Shown piece by piece: positions 43,794 to 52,848 of a stretch of 62,845 nucleotides of DNA (positions are counted from its first letter, which is position 1; every line of letters starts with the position of its first letter). This stretch comes from Bacillus sp. BA3 (GTDB taxonomy: Bacteria > Bacillota > Bacilli > Bacillales > DSM-1321), in contig PIZR01000014.1 of assembly GCA_002835675.1 (NCBI GenBank), positions 1-62,845 of the forward strand. The letters run 5' to 3'. Under the pieces are notes generated by a model. It was not told the DNA's origin, made no database searches, and saw only the letters and a list, made by a program, of their open reading frames with translations. The translations under genes and the position numbers were made by a program.

Positions 43794-45088
43794 TGTTTCG
43801 CACGATCTCCAATTTTATGCGCGTGGGTGAAATAAGGAATAAGATTATTTTTACCCTTCTAATGTTAATCGTCTATCGCATCGGTACATTTATACCTGTA
43901 CCGCATGTGAATGCCGATTTTCTCGCTGAACAGGACCAGCTGAGCGTCATCGGTCTTTTAAATACCTTTGGCGGCGGAGCACTGCAAAACTTTTCGATTT
44001 TAGCGATGGGTATCATGCCTTACATCACGGCATCCATCATCGTTCAGCTGTTACAGATGGATGTTGTTCCTAAGTTCACTGAATGGTCTAAACAAGGGGA
44101 AGCAGGGCGCCGTAAATTAGCACAATTCACTCGTTACTTCACTATTATCCTAGGATTTATCCAAGCAGTTGGTATGTCTTATGGGTTCAATAATATGTCA
44201 GGTGGACAGTTGATTGAAAATCCTGGAATTGCAACATACTTGCTTATTGCGACTGTCTTAACGGCAGGAACAGCTTTTCTTCTGTGGTTAGGGGAGCTGA
44301 TCACTGCTAAGGGTGTGGGTAATGGGATCTCCATCATTATCTTTGCTGGTATCGTAGCTAGTTTGCCAACTACGGCAAATCAGATTTACGCCCAACAATT
44401 TGAAAATGCCGGTGATCAATTATTCTTACGAATCATAACGATTATCCTCATTGTTTTAGCAGTATTAGCAATCGTGGTTGCTGTTATCTTCATTCAGCAG
44501 GCATTACGTAAAATTCCTATTCAGTATGCGAAACGTGCTGCGGTAGGTCGTACACAAATGGGTGGCCAGTCTACTCATTTACCATTGAAAGTAAATGCTG
44601 CGGGGGTTATTCCGGTAATCTTTGCAATGGCATTTATCATTACTCCCACTACAATCGCTTCTTTCTTCGGAAAGAACAGCGTGACTAGTTGGATATCAAC
44701 AAATCTTGATTACACCAAGCCAATTGGTATGATCATATATGTTGCTCTTATCATTGCTTTTGCGTATTTTTATGCATTCATTCAGGTTAACCCTGAACAA
44801 ATGGCTGAGAATTTGAAAAAGCAAGGTGGCTATGTGCCGGGGATTCGTCCAGGTAAGAGTACACAAGAATATTTAACACGTGTTTTATACCGTCTGACGT
44901 TTGTAGGCTCTATATTTTTAGCCATCATTGCCGTTTTACCGGTATTTTTCATTAAGCTTGCTGATCTTCCTCAATCTGCACAGATTGGTGGAACCAGTTT
45001 GCTGATCGTAGTGGGGGTTGCCCTTGATACGATGAAGCAGCTGGAATCACAACTTGTGAAGAGACACTATAAAGGCTTTATAAAGTAA
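43793..45088 (+). CDS. secY: SecY, protein-conducting channel subunit
   Basis: SecY (431 aa) is the ten-helix pore of the Sec translocon that works with SecE and SecG. The plug region is near residues 40-70, and the conserved cytoplasmic loop has KQGGYVPGIRPGKSTQEYL near 344. Both signature segments are intact: AMGIMPYITASIIVQLLQ near 77 and a hydrophobic TM2. Coupled to rplO by a one-base overlap. Confidence 0.97.
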   Translation: MFRTISNFMRVGEIRNKIIFTLLMLIVYRIGTFIPVPHVNADFLAEQDQLSVIGLLNTFGGGALQNFSILAMGIMPYITASIIVQLLQMDVVPKFTEWSKQGEAGRRKLAQFTRYFTIILGFIQAVGMSYGFNNMSGGQLIENPGIATYLLIATVLTAGTAFLLWLGELITAKGVGNGISIIIFAGIVASLPTTANQIYAQQFENAGDQLFLRIITIILIVLAVLAIVVAVIFIQQALRKIPIQYAKRAAVGRTQMGGQSTHLPLKVNAAGVIPVIFAMAFIITPTTIASFFGKNSVTSWISTNLDYTKPIGMIIYVALIIAFAYFYAFIQVNPEQMAENLKKQGGYVPGIRPGKSTQEYLTRVLYRLTFVGSIFLAIIAVLPVFFIKLADLPQSAQIGGTSLLIVVGVALDTMKQLESQLVKRHYKGFIK

Positions 45089-45146
45089 TGAGTTTTGGGA
45101 ACGGCTTGTTCCCTTTACCCATTATAGAGTTTGAGGGGGAAGAAAA

Positions 45147-45800
45147 TTGAATCTAGTGTTAATGGGTCTGCCGGGTGCTGGTAAGGGCACTCAAGCTGAA
45201 CAAATCGTAGAAAAATATAATATCCCTCATATCTCTACTGGAGATATGTTCCGAACAGCTATCAAAGATGGAACAGAATTAGGTCTAAAGGCGAAATCAT
45301 TCATGGACAAAGGCGAATTGGTACCTGATGAAGTTACCATTGGCATCGTACGCGAACGGTTAAGCAAGGAAGACTGTCTCAAAGGATTTTTGCTTGATGG
45401 ATTTCCACGTACTGTGGCACAGGCAGAAGCACTTGAGGGCATTCTTACTGATTTAGATCGCAAAATGAATTTTGTCATTAATATCGATGTTGATAAAAGC
45501 ATCTTAATGGAAAGATTGACAGGACGTCGTATTTGCAAATCTTGTGGTTCGACATACCATCTTGTATTCAATCCTCCTGCTAAAGATGATGTATGCGACC
45601 GTTGCGGCGGAGAATTATATCAACGTGCCGACGATAATGCAGAAACGGTTCAAAATCGCTTAGATGTGAATTTGAAACAAACCAAGCCACTTCTTGATTT
45701 CTACGGAGATAAAGGATACTTGGTGAACATTAACGGACAGCAAGATATTAATAAGGTATTTGAAGATATCGATGTGTTGCTTGGTGCTTTACAAAATTAA
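45147..45800 (+). CDS. adk: Adenylate kinase
   Basis: Adk (217 aa) interconverts ATP + AMP and 2 ADP. The P-loop is GLPGAGKGTQ at residues 7-16, and the AMP-binding DGFPRT is near 84. The LID domain holds a zinc site CKSCGSTYH...CDRCGG (four cysteines near 130, 133, 150, 153), the zinc-bearing form typical of Gram-positives. Start TTG 45147 follows GAGGGGGAAG. In B. subtilis it is followed by map; here that gene is broken. Confidence 0.97.
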   Translation: MNLVLMGLPGAGKGTQAEQIVEKYNIPHISTGDMFRTAIKDGTELGLKAKSFMDKGELVPDEVTIGIVRERLSKEDCLKGFLLDGFPRTVAQAEALEGILTDLDRKMNFVINIDVDKSILMERLTGRRICKSCGSTYHLVFNPPAKDDVCDRCGGELYQRADDNAETVQNRLDVNLKQTKPLLDFYGDKGYLVNINGQQDINKVFEDIDVLLGALQN

Positions 45801-45854
45801 TCATTCGTATTGATTTATGAAATTCATACCATTTTTCTAACTTACTAGTTAAAC

Positions 45855-46046
45855 TTGGTGCATTCCTATAATACAAAGGGTATAATGGATTTCGCGAGAG
45901 CATTCGCACATTTATTAATCAGGTTCTTGTACTTGGTATTCCCTGAATTGGGCGATTACTTTTTAAGTGATCTTCATGGACATATCCGGTCGGCAAAATT
46001 GATGAAGAAATGCAGTGACTCTATTGGGATTCCTAAAGAGTCGTGA
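45855..46046 (+). pseudogene. possible transposase fragment where the map N-terminus should be
   Basis: A 63-codon open frame ending just before the map remnant. The stretch FLYLVFPELGDYFLSDLHGH recalls the VFPE...F..DL...LL region in the middle of IS110-family transposases, but I am recalling that from memory. It has no good ribosome binding site, no catalytic residues and no visible inverted repeats. It replaces the first half of map and is more likely a relic than a gene. Confidence 0.35.
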
Positions 46047-46050
46047 TATA

Positions 46051-46345
46051 GAGGGTTGAAAGAAGCTATGTCAGGCGTGCGCCTTTCAAACATCTCCCAT
46101 GCTATTCAAACCTATGTCGAGACTAATTGCTTCTCTATTTCGAGAGTATGTCGGTCACGGAATCGGTCAAGACTTACATGAGGACCCATAAAATCCTCAT
46201 TTCGGTCCAACTGATAAAGGTCCTCAGTTAAAGCCTGGTTCTACAAAATGGTGAATACTTGATGCAGAATTGTAAGACTTATGAGGATGATTGGACTGTA
46301 GTAATGTTGACGGAAAGATGTGTACCTTTAATAGGTTCACGCATA
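46051..46345 (+). pseudogene. map: degenerate methionine aminopeptidase (map) remnant
   Basis: Three frames together still spell the C-terminal half of type I methionine aminopeptidase: GLKEAMSGVRLSNISHAIQT (from 46056), YVGHGIGQDLHEDP in a shifted frame (from 46147), PHFGPTDKGPQLKPG after an in-frame TAA, then KTYEDDWTVV and DGKMCTFNRFTH in other frames. The N-terminal half with two metal-binding aspartates is missing, the segment holding the IEPM glutamate is deleted, and the last glutamate is changed. It cannot be functional. Normal position of map, between adk and infA. Confidence 0.9.
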
Positions 46346-46365
46346 GAGAAGGGAGAATCACTTTA

Positions 46366-46584
46366 ATGGCGAAAGATGATGTAATTGAAGTAGAAGGCAC
46401 AGTACAAGAGACTTTGCCAAATGCAATGTTTAAGGTAGAATTAGAAAATGGTCATACTGTTTTAGCTCATGTATCCGGTAAAATTCGTATGCACTTTATT
46501 CGCATTTTGCCTGGAGATAAAGTTACGGTTGAGCTTTCCCCGTATGATCTAACTCGCGGCAGAATCACATACCGGTTCAAATAA
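46366..46584 (+). CDS. infA: Translation initiation factor IF-1
   Basis: IF-1 (72 aa, exact family length) occupies the A site during initiation. It is an OB-fold with AKDDVIEVEGTVQETLPNAM at the start and YDLTRGRITYRFK at the end. ATG 46366 follows AAGGGAGAA; the in-frame extension to 46291 runs through the map relic and is rejected. The KOW-domain gene that sits before infA in B. subtilis is absent. Confidence 0.97.
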   Translation: MAKDDVIEVEGTVQETLPNAMFKVELENGHTVLAHVSGKIRMHFIRILPGDKVTVELSPYDLTRGRITYRFK

Positions 46585-46618
46585 TCCGGTTTCGCTCCGA
46601 TCTGTATAAGGAGGTTAG

Positions 46619-46738
<120 letters not shown>

Positions 46739-46760
46739 ATAGAAGGAGGTGCACTCAAGC

Positions 46761-47126
46761 ATGGCACGTATTGCTGGAGTAGATATTCCCCGTGACAAAC
46801 GTATTGTTATCTCATTAACATATATATATGGTATTGGAAAACAAACAGCGATCAAGATTCTTGCAGAAGCAGGCGTTTCTGAAGAAACTCGCGTTCGTGA
46901 CTTAACGGAAGACGAATTGAACAAAATTCGTGATATCATTGACAAGCTTAAAGTAGAAGGCGACCTTCGTCGTGAAATCTCCCTAAACATCAAACGTTTA
47001 ATGGAAATCGGTTCTTACCGTGGTTTACGTCACCGTCGTGGTCTTCCTGTCCGCGGTCAAAATACAAAAAACAATGCTCGTACGCGTAAAGGACCTCGTC
47101 GTACTGTAGCTAACAAGAAAAAATAA
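46761..47126 (+). CDS. rpsM: 30S ribosomal protein S13
   Basis: S13 (121 aa) is in the 30S head and bridges to L5. The ARIAGVDIPRDKR start, the helix-two-turn-helix, and the basic tail RGQNTKNNARTRKGPRRTVA are canonical. ATG 46761 follows AAGGAGGTG; the GTG at 46749 is inside that site. Confidence 0.97.
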   Translation: MARIAGVDIPRDKRIVISLTYIYGIGKQTAIKILAEAGVSEETRVRDLTEDELNKIRDIIDKLKVEGDLRREISLNIKRLMEIGSYRGLRHRRGLPVRGQNTKNNARTRKGPRRTVANKKK

Positions 47127-47148
47127 TTAGTAAAGGAGGTTACTTTTC

Positions 47149-47538
47149 ATGGCACGTAAAACTAATACACGTAAACGTCGTGTGAAAAAGAATATAGAAA
47201 CTGGTATTGCACATATTCGTTCAACATTCAATAACACTATCGTTACGATCACTGACTCTCATGGTAATGCTATTTCTTGGTCAAGTGCTGGAGCTCTAGG
47301 ATTCCGTGGATCTCGTAAATCCACTCCGTTCGCTGCACAAATGGCTGCTGAAACAGCTGCTAAAACATCAATTGAACATGGTATGAAAACTCTTGAAGTT
47401 ACAGTTAAAGGACCTGGTGCTGGACGTGAGGCTGCTATTCGTGCACTTCAAGCTGCTGGCCTAGAAGTAACTGCAATTAAAGATGTAACTCCAGTTCCAC
47501 ATAACGGATGCCGTCCACCAAAACGTCGCCGTGTTTAA
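47149..47538 (+). CDS. rpsK: 30S ribosomal protein S11
   Basis: S11 (129 aa) forms part of the platform near the E site. It has the conserved HIRSTFNNTIVTITD near residue 23 and the C-terminal DVTPVPHNGCRPPKRRRV. Confidence 0.97.
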   Translation: MARKTNTRKRRVKKNIETGIAHIRSTFNNTIVTITDSHGNAISWSSAGALGFRGSRKSTPFAAQMAAETAAKTSIEHGMKTLEVTVKGPGAGREAAIRALQAAGLEVTAIKDVTPVPHNGCRPPKRRRV

Positions 47539-47554
47539 TTTTTCTGTATAGATT

Positions 47555-47583
47555 TTGTATTCCTGTCAATAATGGGATATAAT
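47555..47583 (+). promoter_or_regulatory. internal promoter before rpoA
   Basis: TTGTAT (47555-47560), 17 bp, TATAAT (47578-47583), in the 177-bp rpsK-rpoA gap. It could let rpoA-rplQ be expressed independently of the S10 promoters. Confidence 0.7.
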
Positions 47584-47715
47584 ACTGAGTTTGCGTTCTT
47601 ACAGAGGATTAATTTTCAGTTGTTGCGCACAGCGGGAACGTATACATGGGGAATTTCGGTTTAAGTGAATTCGTTTACTTGCCGGGGTTTTGACGTTTTG
47701 AAGGAGGGTTTATTG

Positions 47716-48660
47716 ATGATCGAAATAGAAAAACCAAAAATCGAAACGGTTGAAATCAACGACGATACCAAATACGGTAAATTCGTCGTAGAGCCACTAG
47801 AGCGTGGGTATGGTACTACATTGGGTAACTCCTTACGTCGTATCCTTTTATCCTCACTCCCAGGTGCTGCTGTCACAGCTATACAAATTGATGGAGTGCT
47901 ACATGAGTTCTCAACAATTGAAGGCGTCGTGGAAGATGTAACATCTATCATTCTTAATGTGAAAAAACTAGCTCTTAAGATTTACTCTGATGAAGAGAAG
48001 ACGCTGGAAATTGACGTTCAAGGTGACGGAGTCATCACGGCTGCTGATATCACTCATGATAGTGATGTAGAAATTCTTAATCCGGATTTATATATTGCTA
48101 CAATTGGTAAAAACGGTCATATGCGTATGCGTTTATCTGCACGTCGCGGCCGCGGCTACACTCCTGCTGTTCAAAACAAGAGAGAAGACCAGCCAATTGG
48201 TGTAATTCCAATCGATGCTCTTTACACTCCAGTTTCACGCGTATCTTTCCAAGTTGAAAATACACGTGTTGGACAGTTGTCTAACTTTGACAAGTTAACG
48301 TTCGATGTTTGGACTGATGGCAGTACTGGTCCGCAAGAAGCGGTAGCACTTGGAGCTAAGATTTTAACAGAGCATTTAAATATCTTTGTTGGTTTAACCG
48401 ATGAAGCTCAAAATGCTGAAATCATGGTTGAAAAAGAAGAAGATCAAAAAGAAAAAGTTCTTGAGATGACGATCGAAGAATTAGACCTTTCTGTTCGTTC
48501 TTACAACTGCTTGAAACGTGCTGGAATCAATACCGTTCAAGAGCTAGCTCATAAAACGGAAGAAGATATGATGAAAGTACGTAATCTAGGACGTAAATCA
48601 CTTGAAGAAGTGAAAGCGAAACTAGAAGAATTAGGCTTAGGTCTTCGTAAAGACGACTGA
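47716..48660 (+). CDS. rpoA: RNA polymerase alpha subunit
   Basis: RpoA (314 aa) dimerises through its N-terminal domain to nucleate the core enzyme (RGYGTTLGNSLRRILLSSLP near residue 30). The C-terminal domain near 245-314 (LDLSVRSYNCLKRAGINTVQ, then MKVRNLGRKSLEEVK) contacts UP elements and activators. ATG 47716 follows AAGGAGGG; the longer in-frame start at 47665 would cover that site. Confidence 0.97.
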   Translation: MIEIEKPKIETVEINDDTKYGKFVVEPLERGYGTTLGNSLRRILLSSLPGAAVTAIQIDGVLHEFSTIEGVVEDVTSIILNVKKLALKIYSDEEKTLEIDVQGDGVITAADITHDSDVEILNPDLYIATIGKNGHMRMRLSARRGRGYTPAVQNKREDQPIGVIPIDALYTPVSRVSFQVENTRVGQLSNFDKLTFDVWTDGSTGPQEAVALGAKILTEHLNIFVGLTDEAQNAEIMVEKEEDQKEKVLEMTIEELDLSVRSYNCLKRAGINTVQELAHKTEEDMMKVRNLGRKSLEEVKAKLEELGLGLRKDD

Positions 48661-48743
48661 TAACATGGCGGAATCAATCCATTATGTTGTGAGCCTTGTT
48701 ATAGACACACAATATAGAACTTCAACAAAGGAGGGAATCTCTA

Positions 48744-49106
48744 ATGGGTTACAGAAAGTTAGGACGCACTAGCGCACAACGTAAAGCATTACTTCGTGAT
48801 TTAGCTACGGATCTTATTATCCATGAGCGCATTGAAACTACTGAAGCACGTGCAAAGGAATTACGTTCTGTAGTAGATAAAATGATCACTCTTGGTAAAC
48901 GTGGTGACTTGCATGCACGCCGTCAAGCTGCATCTTTCATCCGTAACGAAATCGCTGACGCTGAGAATGGCACAGATGCCCTTCAAAAACTATTCAGTGA
49001 CGTGGCTCCACGTTATGAAGAACGTCAAGGTGGATACACTCGTATCATGAAAGTTGGTCCACGCCGCGGTGACGGTGCACCAGTCGTGGTTATTGAATTA
49101 GTTTAA
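48744..49106 (+). CDS. rplQ: 50S ribosomal protein L17
   Basis: L17 (120 aa) begins GYRKLGRTSAQRKALLRDLA and ends with the MKVGPRRGDGAPVVVIEL strand. It is at the tunnel exit and is the last gene of the ribosomal protein cluster. Confidence 0.97.
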   Translation: MGYRKLGRTSAQRKALLRDLATDLIIHERIETTEARAKELRSVVDKMITLGKRGDLHARRQAASFIRNEIADAENGTDALQKLFSDVAPRYEERQGGYTRIMKVGPRRGDGAPVVVIELV

Positions 49107-49122
49107 TAACAACGATGAAAGA

Positions 49123-49174
49123 GGGCGGGACAAATGAATATACTCACTTGTTCTATGCCCTTTTTCTTTTTTTT
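49123..49174 (+). terminator. terminator of the S10-spc-alpha operon
   Basis: GGGC..GGACAA pairs with TTGTTC..GCCC, followed by TTTTTCTTTTTTTT. It lies 17 nt past rplQ. Confidence 0.8.
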
Positions 49175-49219
49175 AAATAGAAATTCTGTACTTTAGAAAT
49201 TCGCATTGAGTGTTACGAT

Positions 49220-49387
49220 GGCTGGCGGAACCTGTATCATGCAGGGAGCCTTCACGTCTAGCTCAAGCATCCCTTCCCGCTTTTGATAAGCGATTATAAG
49301 ATAACCTGTTTTTCGTAACAGGCCCGCTATTAGCTGCTCTTAATTTACCGAAAATTCTTTCGGTGGAAGGGGTGCAGCGTTTTTTTA
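49220..49387 (+). promoter_or_regulatory. structured leader with terminator-like end upstream of ecfA1
   Basis: Between rplQ and ecfA1 lie several stems: CGCTT/AAGCG (49278-49292), CCTGTT/AACAGG (49305-49322), CCGAAA/TTTCGG (49348-49363) and an outer GCTGC/GCAGC (49333-49337 with 49374-49378) followed by GTTTTTTT. The last has the form of a terminator. It looks like a cis-regulatory leader, but it matches no riboswitch class I can name; the T-box core and the TPP, FMN and THF signatures were looked for and not seen. Confidence 0.5.
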
Positions 49388-49472
49388 TATTTTCAGAAGG
49401 AAAATTACTATATTTATATTGAGTGAGCAGAGTTTAGTTTAGACGAGTGCAGTCGAGAATGAGGAGGGCCAC

Positions 49473-50312
49473 ATGGTGAAGAAGCTGGTTTCTTTAAATA
49501 ATATTGTTTTTAAATATGAGGGTCAGTCTCGAAACGCCTTGGATGATGTTTCTTTTGATATTCATCAGGGGGAGTGGCTTGCGATTGTCGGACATAATGG
49601 CTCTGGCAAGTCGACATTAGCGAAGTTACTGAATGGTCTTCAGTTCGCTAACTCAGGTACCATTACGATTAATGATCAACTTTTGACAGAAGAATCAGTT
49701 TGGGATGTACGCCAGAAAATTGGCATGGTTTTTCAAAACCCAGATAATCAATTTGTAGGCACTACAGTTCAGGATGATGTGGCTTTTGGTTTAGAAAACG
49801 CCGGTGTTTCTCAGCAGGTTATGGTGGAGCGTGTTCATGGTGCGTTAAATAAGGTTAAAATGAATGCCTTTCTTAATCAAGAGCCGCACCATCTATCCGG
49901 CGGTCAAAAGCAAAGAGTGGCAATAGCAGGTGTAATAGCCCTGCAGCCAGACATAATCATCTTAGATGAAGCAACCTCCATGCTTGACCCAAGAGGCCGT
50001 GAAGAAGTGCTTGAAACAGTTAGGGAATTAAAGCAGGAAAACGATATTACTGTCATATCAATAACCCATGATCTTGAGGAAGCTGCGAAAGCTGATCGAA
50101 TGATAGTCATGAACCAAGGTCGGCTATATCGTGAAGGATCGCCTCAGGATATTTTTGAATTAGAGGAAGAATTGATTGCTCTTGGTCTGGATATTCCCTT
50201 TTCAGTGAAACTAACCAAGGAGTTACAAAAAAATGGTGTTCGTGTAGTTGATGGGCATTTGACAGAGGAAGAGTTGGTGAAGGATTTATGCGAATTACAC
50301 TCGATGATGTAG
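49473..50312 (+). CDS. ecfA1: EcfA1, ATPase of energy-coupling factor vitamin transporter
   Basis: EcfA1 (279 aa) is one of two ABC ATPases of a group II ECF transporter, which serves many vitamin-binding S-components. Walker A is GHNGSGKST near residue 40, the Q-loop is VFQNPDNQF near 87, the signature LSGGQKQRV is near 143, and Walker B is IIILDEATSMLD near 160. It overlaps ecfA2 by 25 nt. GAGGAGG precedes the ATG. Confidence 0.95.
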   Translation: MVKKLVSLNNIVFKYEGQSRNALDDVSFDIHQGEWLAIVGHNGSGKSTLAKLLNGLQFANSGTITINDQLLTEESVWDVRQKIGMVFQNPDNQFVGTTVQDDVAFGLENAGVSQQVMVERVHGALNKVKMNAFLNQEPHHLSGGQKQRVAIAGVIALQPDIIILDEATSMLDPRGREEVLETVRELKQENDITVISITHDLEEAAKADRMIVMNQGRLYREGSPQDIFELEEELIALGLDIPFSVKLTKELQKNGVRVVDGHLTEEELVKDLCELHSMM

Positions 50313-51154
50313 AATACCGCTATCAGGTGAATACTCCTTTTGAACATCTAGCCCTGCATGATGTCAATATTTCAATGGAGCCGGGAACCTATACCGCAAT
50401 CATCGGGCATACAGGGTCCGGGAAATCCACGCTACTGCAGCATTTAAATGCTCTTTTAAAACCGACGAAGGGTCGGGTTTTCATTGGGGATCGGACGATT
50501 GAAGCCGGAAGAAAAGAAAAGGCTTTGCGGTCAATAAGACAAAAGGTCGGAATTGTTTTTCAGTTTCCGGAACATCAGTTATTTGATGAAACGGTTGAAA
50601 AGGATATATGTTTCGGTCCTATGAACTTTGGCGTTTCTGAAATTGATGCGAAGAAACTGGCCAGGAAAGCCATCGCGCAAGTCGGTTTGAATGAGGAAGT
50701 TCTTGAAAAATCTCCATTCGACTTATCCGGCGGACAAATGCGACGGGTGGCCATCGCTGGGGTCCTTGCCATGGAGCCGGAAGTATTGGTGCTTGACGAG
50801 CCTACAGCGGGTCTGGATCCGCGAGGACGCAAAGAAATCATGGATATGTTTTATGATCTGCATAAAGCAAGAGGCATTTCAACGATTCTGGTGACTCATA
50901 GCATGGAGGATGCAGCCAAGTACGCGGATGACATCATTATCATGCATAAGGGTACGGTGTTCAAAAAAGGAACCCCCCAGGAAATTTTCTCAGAGCCGGA
51001 ACAATTAATGGAGCTTGGCCTGGATGTTCCTGATACGGTCCGTTTTCAACTAAAGCTCCAGAAGGAACTTGGTGTTCGATTTGATCACCCATGTCTTAAT
51101 ATCGGTGATTTAGCGATAGAAATAGATAAAGCCATGAAACGGGGGAACCGCTGA
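50288..51154 (+). CDS. ecfA2: EcfA2, ATPase of energy-coupling factor vitamin transporter
   Basis: EcfA2 (288 aa) partners EcfA1. Walker A is GHTGSGKST near residue 40, the Q-loop is VFQFPEHQLF near 90, the signature is LSGGQMRRV near 145, and Walker B is VLVLDEPTAGLDP near 163. Its stop overlaps the ecfT start (TGATG), so A1, A2 and T are made together. Confidence 0.95.
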   Translation: MRITLDDVEYRYQVNTPFEHLALHDVNISMEPGTYTAIIGHTGSGKSTLLQHLNALLKPTKGRVFIGDRTIEAGRKEKALRSIRQKVGIVFQFPEHQLFDETVEKDICFGPMNFGVSEIDAKKLARKAIAQVGLNEEVLEKSPFDLSGGQMRRVAIAGVLAMEPEVLVLDEPTAGLDPRGRKEIMDMFYDLHKARGISTILVTHSMEDAAKYADDIIIMHKGTVFKKGTPQEIFSEPEQLMELGLDVPDTVRFQLKLQKELGVRFDHPCLNIGDLAIEIDKAMKRGNR

Positions 51155-51951
51155 TGCTGGATAAAATGATTATCGGGCGTTATGTCCCTGCAAATTCACT
51201 GATTCACAAGATGGATCCAAGGGCTAAATTGCTCCTCGTGTTCCTGTTTGTTTGTGTCGTCTTTTTGGCGAATAATGTCGTTTCTTACGGTTTGCTTGCT
51301 GTATTCACCATCCTATTGATCATTCTTTCCAAAATACCGCTTCGTTATCTTTACAATGGGTTAAAACCAATCTTTTTCTTGATCGTATTTACATTCCTTC
51401 TCCATATATTTTTTACGAAAGAAGGGGATTTGCTTTTTGAATACGGTTGGTTTGAAATCTATGAAGGCGGTCTGATTCAAGGTTTTTTCATATCAGTAAG
51501 ATTTACTTTATTAATCCTTGTTACGTCACTTTTAACTTTGACGACATCCCCGATATCCATTACAGATGGGATGGAAGAGCTGTTGGGGCCCTTGAAAAAG
51601 TGGAAGATGCCTGTACATGAACTTGCATTGATGATGTCCATTGCCCTTCGTTTCATTCCAACGCTAATGGAGGAAACGGAAAAAATCATGAAGGCTCAAA
51701 CTGCAAGGGGCGTTGACTTTTCATCTGGCCCGATAAAGGACAGGGTTAAATCGATTGTACCGCTGCTTGTTCCTTTATTTGTTAGTTCGTTCAAACGGGC
51801 TGAGGAATTGGCAACTGCCATGGAATCAAGAGGATACCGTGGCGGGGAAGGCCGCACGAAATATCGCCAATTGAACTGGAAGATGAGTGATAGTCTTTTG
51901 ATGGTCTCGATCGGTGTTCTTACGGTCATGTTATTTTTATTACGTTCATAA
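51154..51951 (+). CDS. ecfT: EcfT, transmembrane coupling subunit
   Basis: EcfT (265 aa) is the membrane scaffold that couples ATP hydrolysis to rotation of S-components. About five to six hydrophobic helices are visible (for example residues 24-60, 68-88 and a C-terminal one near 245-263). The cytoplasmic coupling helices with the two Ala-Arg-Gly type signatures appear as AQTARGVDF near 183 and AMESRGYRGG near 222. Confidence 0.95.
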   Translation: MLDKMIIGRYVPANSLIHKMDPRAKLLLVFLFVCVVFLANNVVSYGLLAVFTILLIILSKIPLRYLYNGLKPIFFLIVFTFLLHIFFTKEGDLLFEYGWFEIYEGGLIQGFFISVRFTLLILVTSLLTLTTSPISITDGMEELLGPLKKWKMPVHELALMMSIALRFIPTLMEETEKIMKAQTARGVDFSSGPIKDRVKSIVPLLVPLFVSSFKRAEELATAMESRGYRGGEGRTKYRQLNWKMSDSLLMVSIGVLTVMLFLLRS

Positions 51952-51965
51952 TAAGGAAGAGAACT

Positions 51966-52706
51966 ATGCCAAAATATAAATGTGTGATCGCTTATGACGG
52001 CACGGATTTTGCTGGTTATCAGGTGCAGCCTGAGAAGCGCACCATACAAAGTGAATTCGAGGCAGTCTTGGCCCAAATGCATAAAGGCACAATTATAAAA
52101 GTGACTGCTTCTGGCAGGACAGATTCAGGGGTCCATGCAAAGGGGCAGGTACTTCACTTTGAATCGCCCCTTACATTCCCTACGGAAAATTGGGTAAAGG
52201 CGTTCAGCGCCCTTCTTCCGACCGATATCATCGTTCTGGAAGTCGACATCGTGCCTGACGATTTTCATGCAAGGTTCCATACGACTGGGAAAGAGTACCG
52301 TTATATCATAGCCCGCTCTAAACTGCGGGATCCGTTCCAGCGAAATTACGCTTATCATTATCCCTACCCATTAGATGGGGAGGCGATGAGGGAAGCAATC
52401 TCCTACTTGATCGGGACACATGACTTTACAAGTTTTTGTTCGGCTAAAACGGAAGTGGTCGATAAAGTTCGAACGATACAAGTGATGGATTTTGAAGAGA
52501 GCGATGGTTACATGGTTTTCCGCTTCGTTGGCGAAGGTTTTTTGTATAACATGGTGCGTATCTTGGTTGGGACGCTCCTGGATGTCGGCAGCGGCAAGAT
52601 GTCACCCCATGATATGAGCGGGATTTTGGCCCAAAAGGACCGCAGTTTTGCAGGGAAAACAGCACCAGCCCAAGGCTTATATTTATGGAAAGTTTTTTAC
52701 AAATAA
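51966..52706 (+). CDS. truA: TruA, tRNA pseudouridine(38-40) synthase
   Basis: TruA (246 aa) makes pseudouridine at 38-40 in the anticodon stem. The catalytic aspartate is in ASGRTDSGVHAKGQ near residue 53, followed by FHARF and the RIL/VGT motifs (RILVGTLLDVGSG). Placement between ecfT and rplM is as in B. subtilis. Confidence 0.96.
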   Translation: MPKYKCVIAYDGTDFAGYQVQPEKRTIQSEFEAVLAQMHKGTIIKVTASGRTDSGVHAKGQVLHFESPLTFPTENWVKAFSALLPTDIIVLEVDIVPDDFHARFHTTGKEYRYIIARSKLRDPFQRNYAYHYPYPLDGEAMREAISYLIGTHDFTSFCSAKTEVVDKVRTIQVMDFEESDGYMVFRFVGEGFLYNMVRILVGTLLDVGSGKMSPHDMSGILAQKDRSFAGKTAPAQGLYLWKVFYK

Positions 52707-52848
52707 AATTATTTTCGAAGTGATACCAGTTTTTTTACAACTGGGAAACGAGATGAACTCAGTAATGGAGCGGTTTGACGCTACACTGACCTTTTTATGG
52801 AGTTGCAGAGAGTGTTTTATAGACAACTTATCCTAGTGTAACATTCCC

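Noticed and set aside
49360..49380. GGTGGAAGGGGTGCAGCG as a T-box core
   Set aside because: It resembles the T-box only in GGTGGAA; the required ACCGCG is missing and no specifier loop fits.
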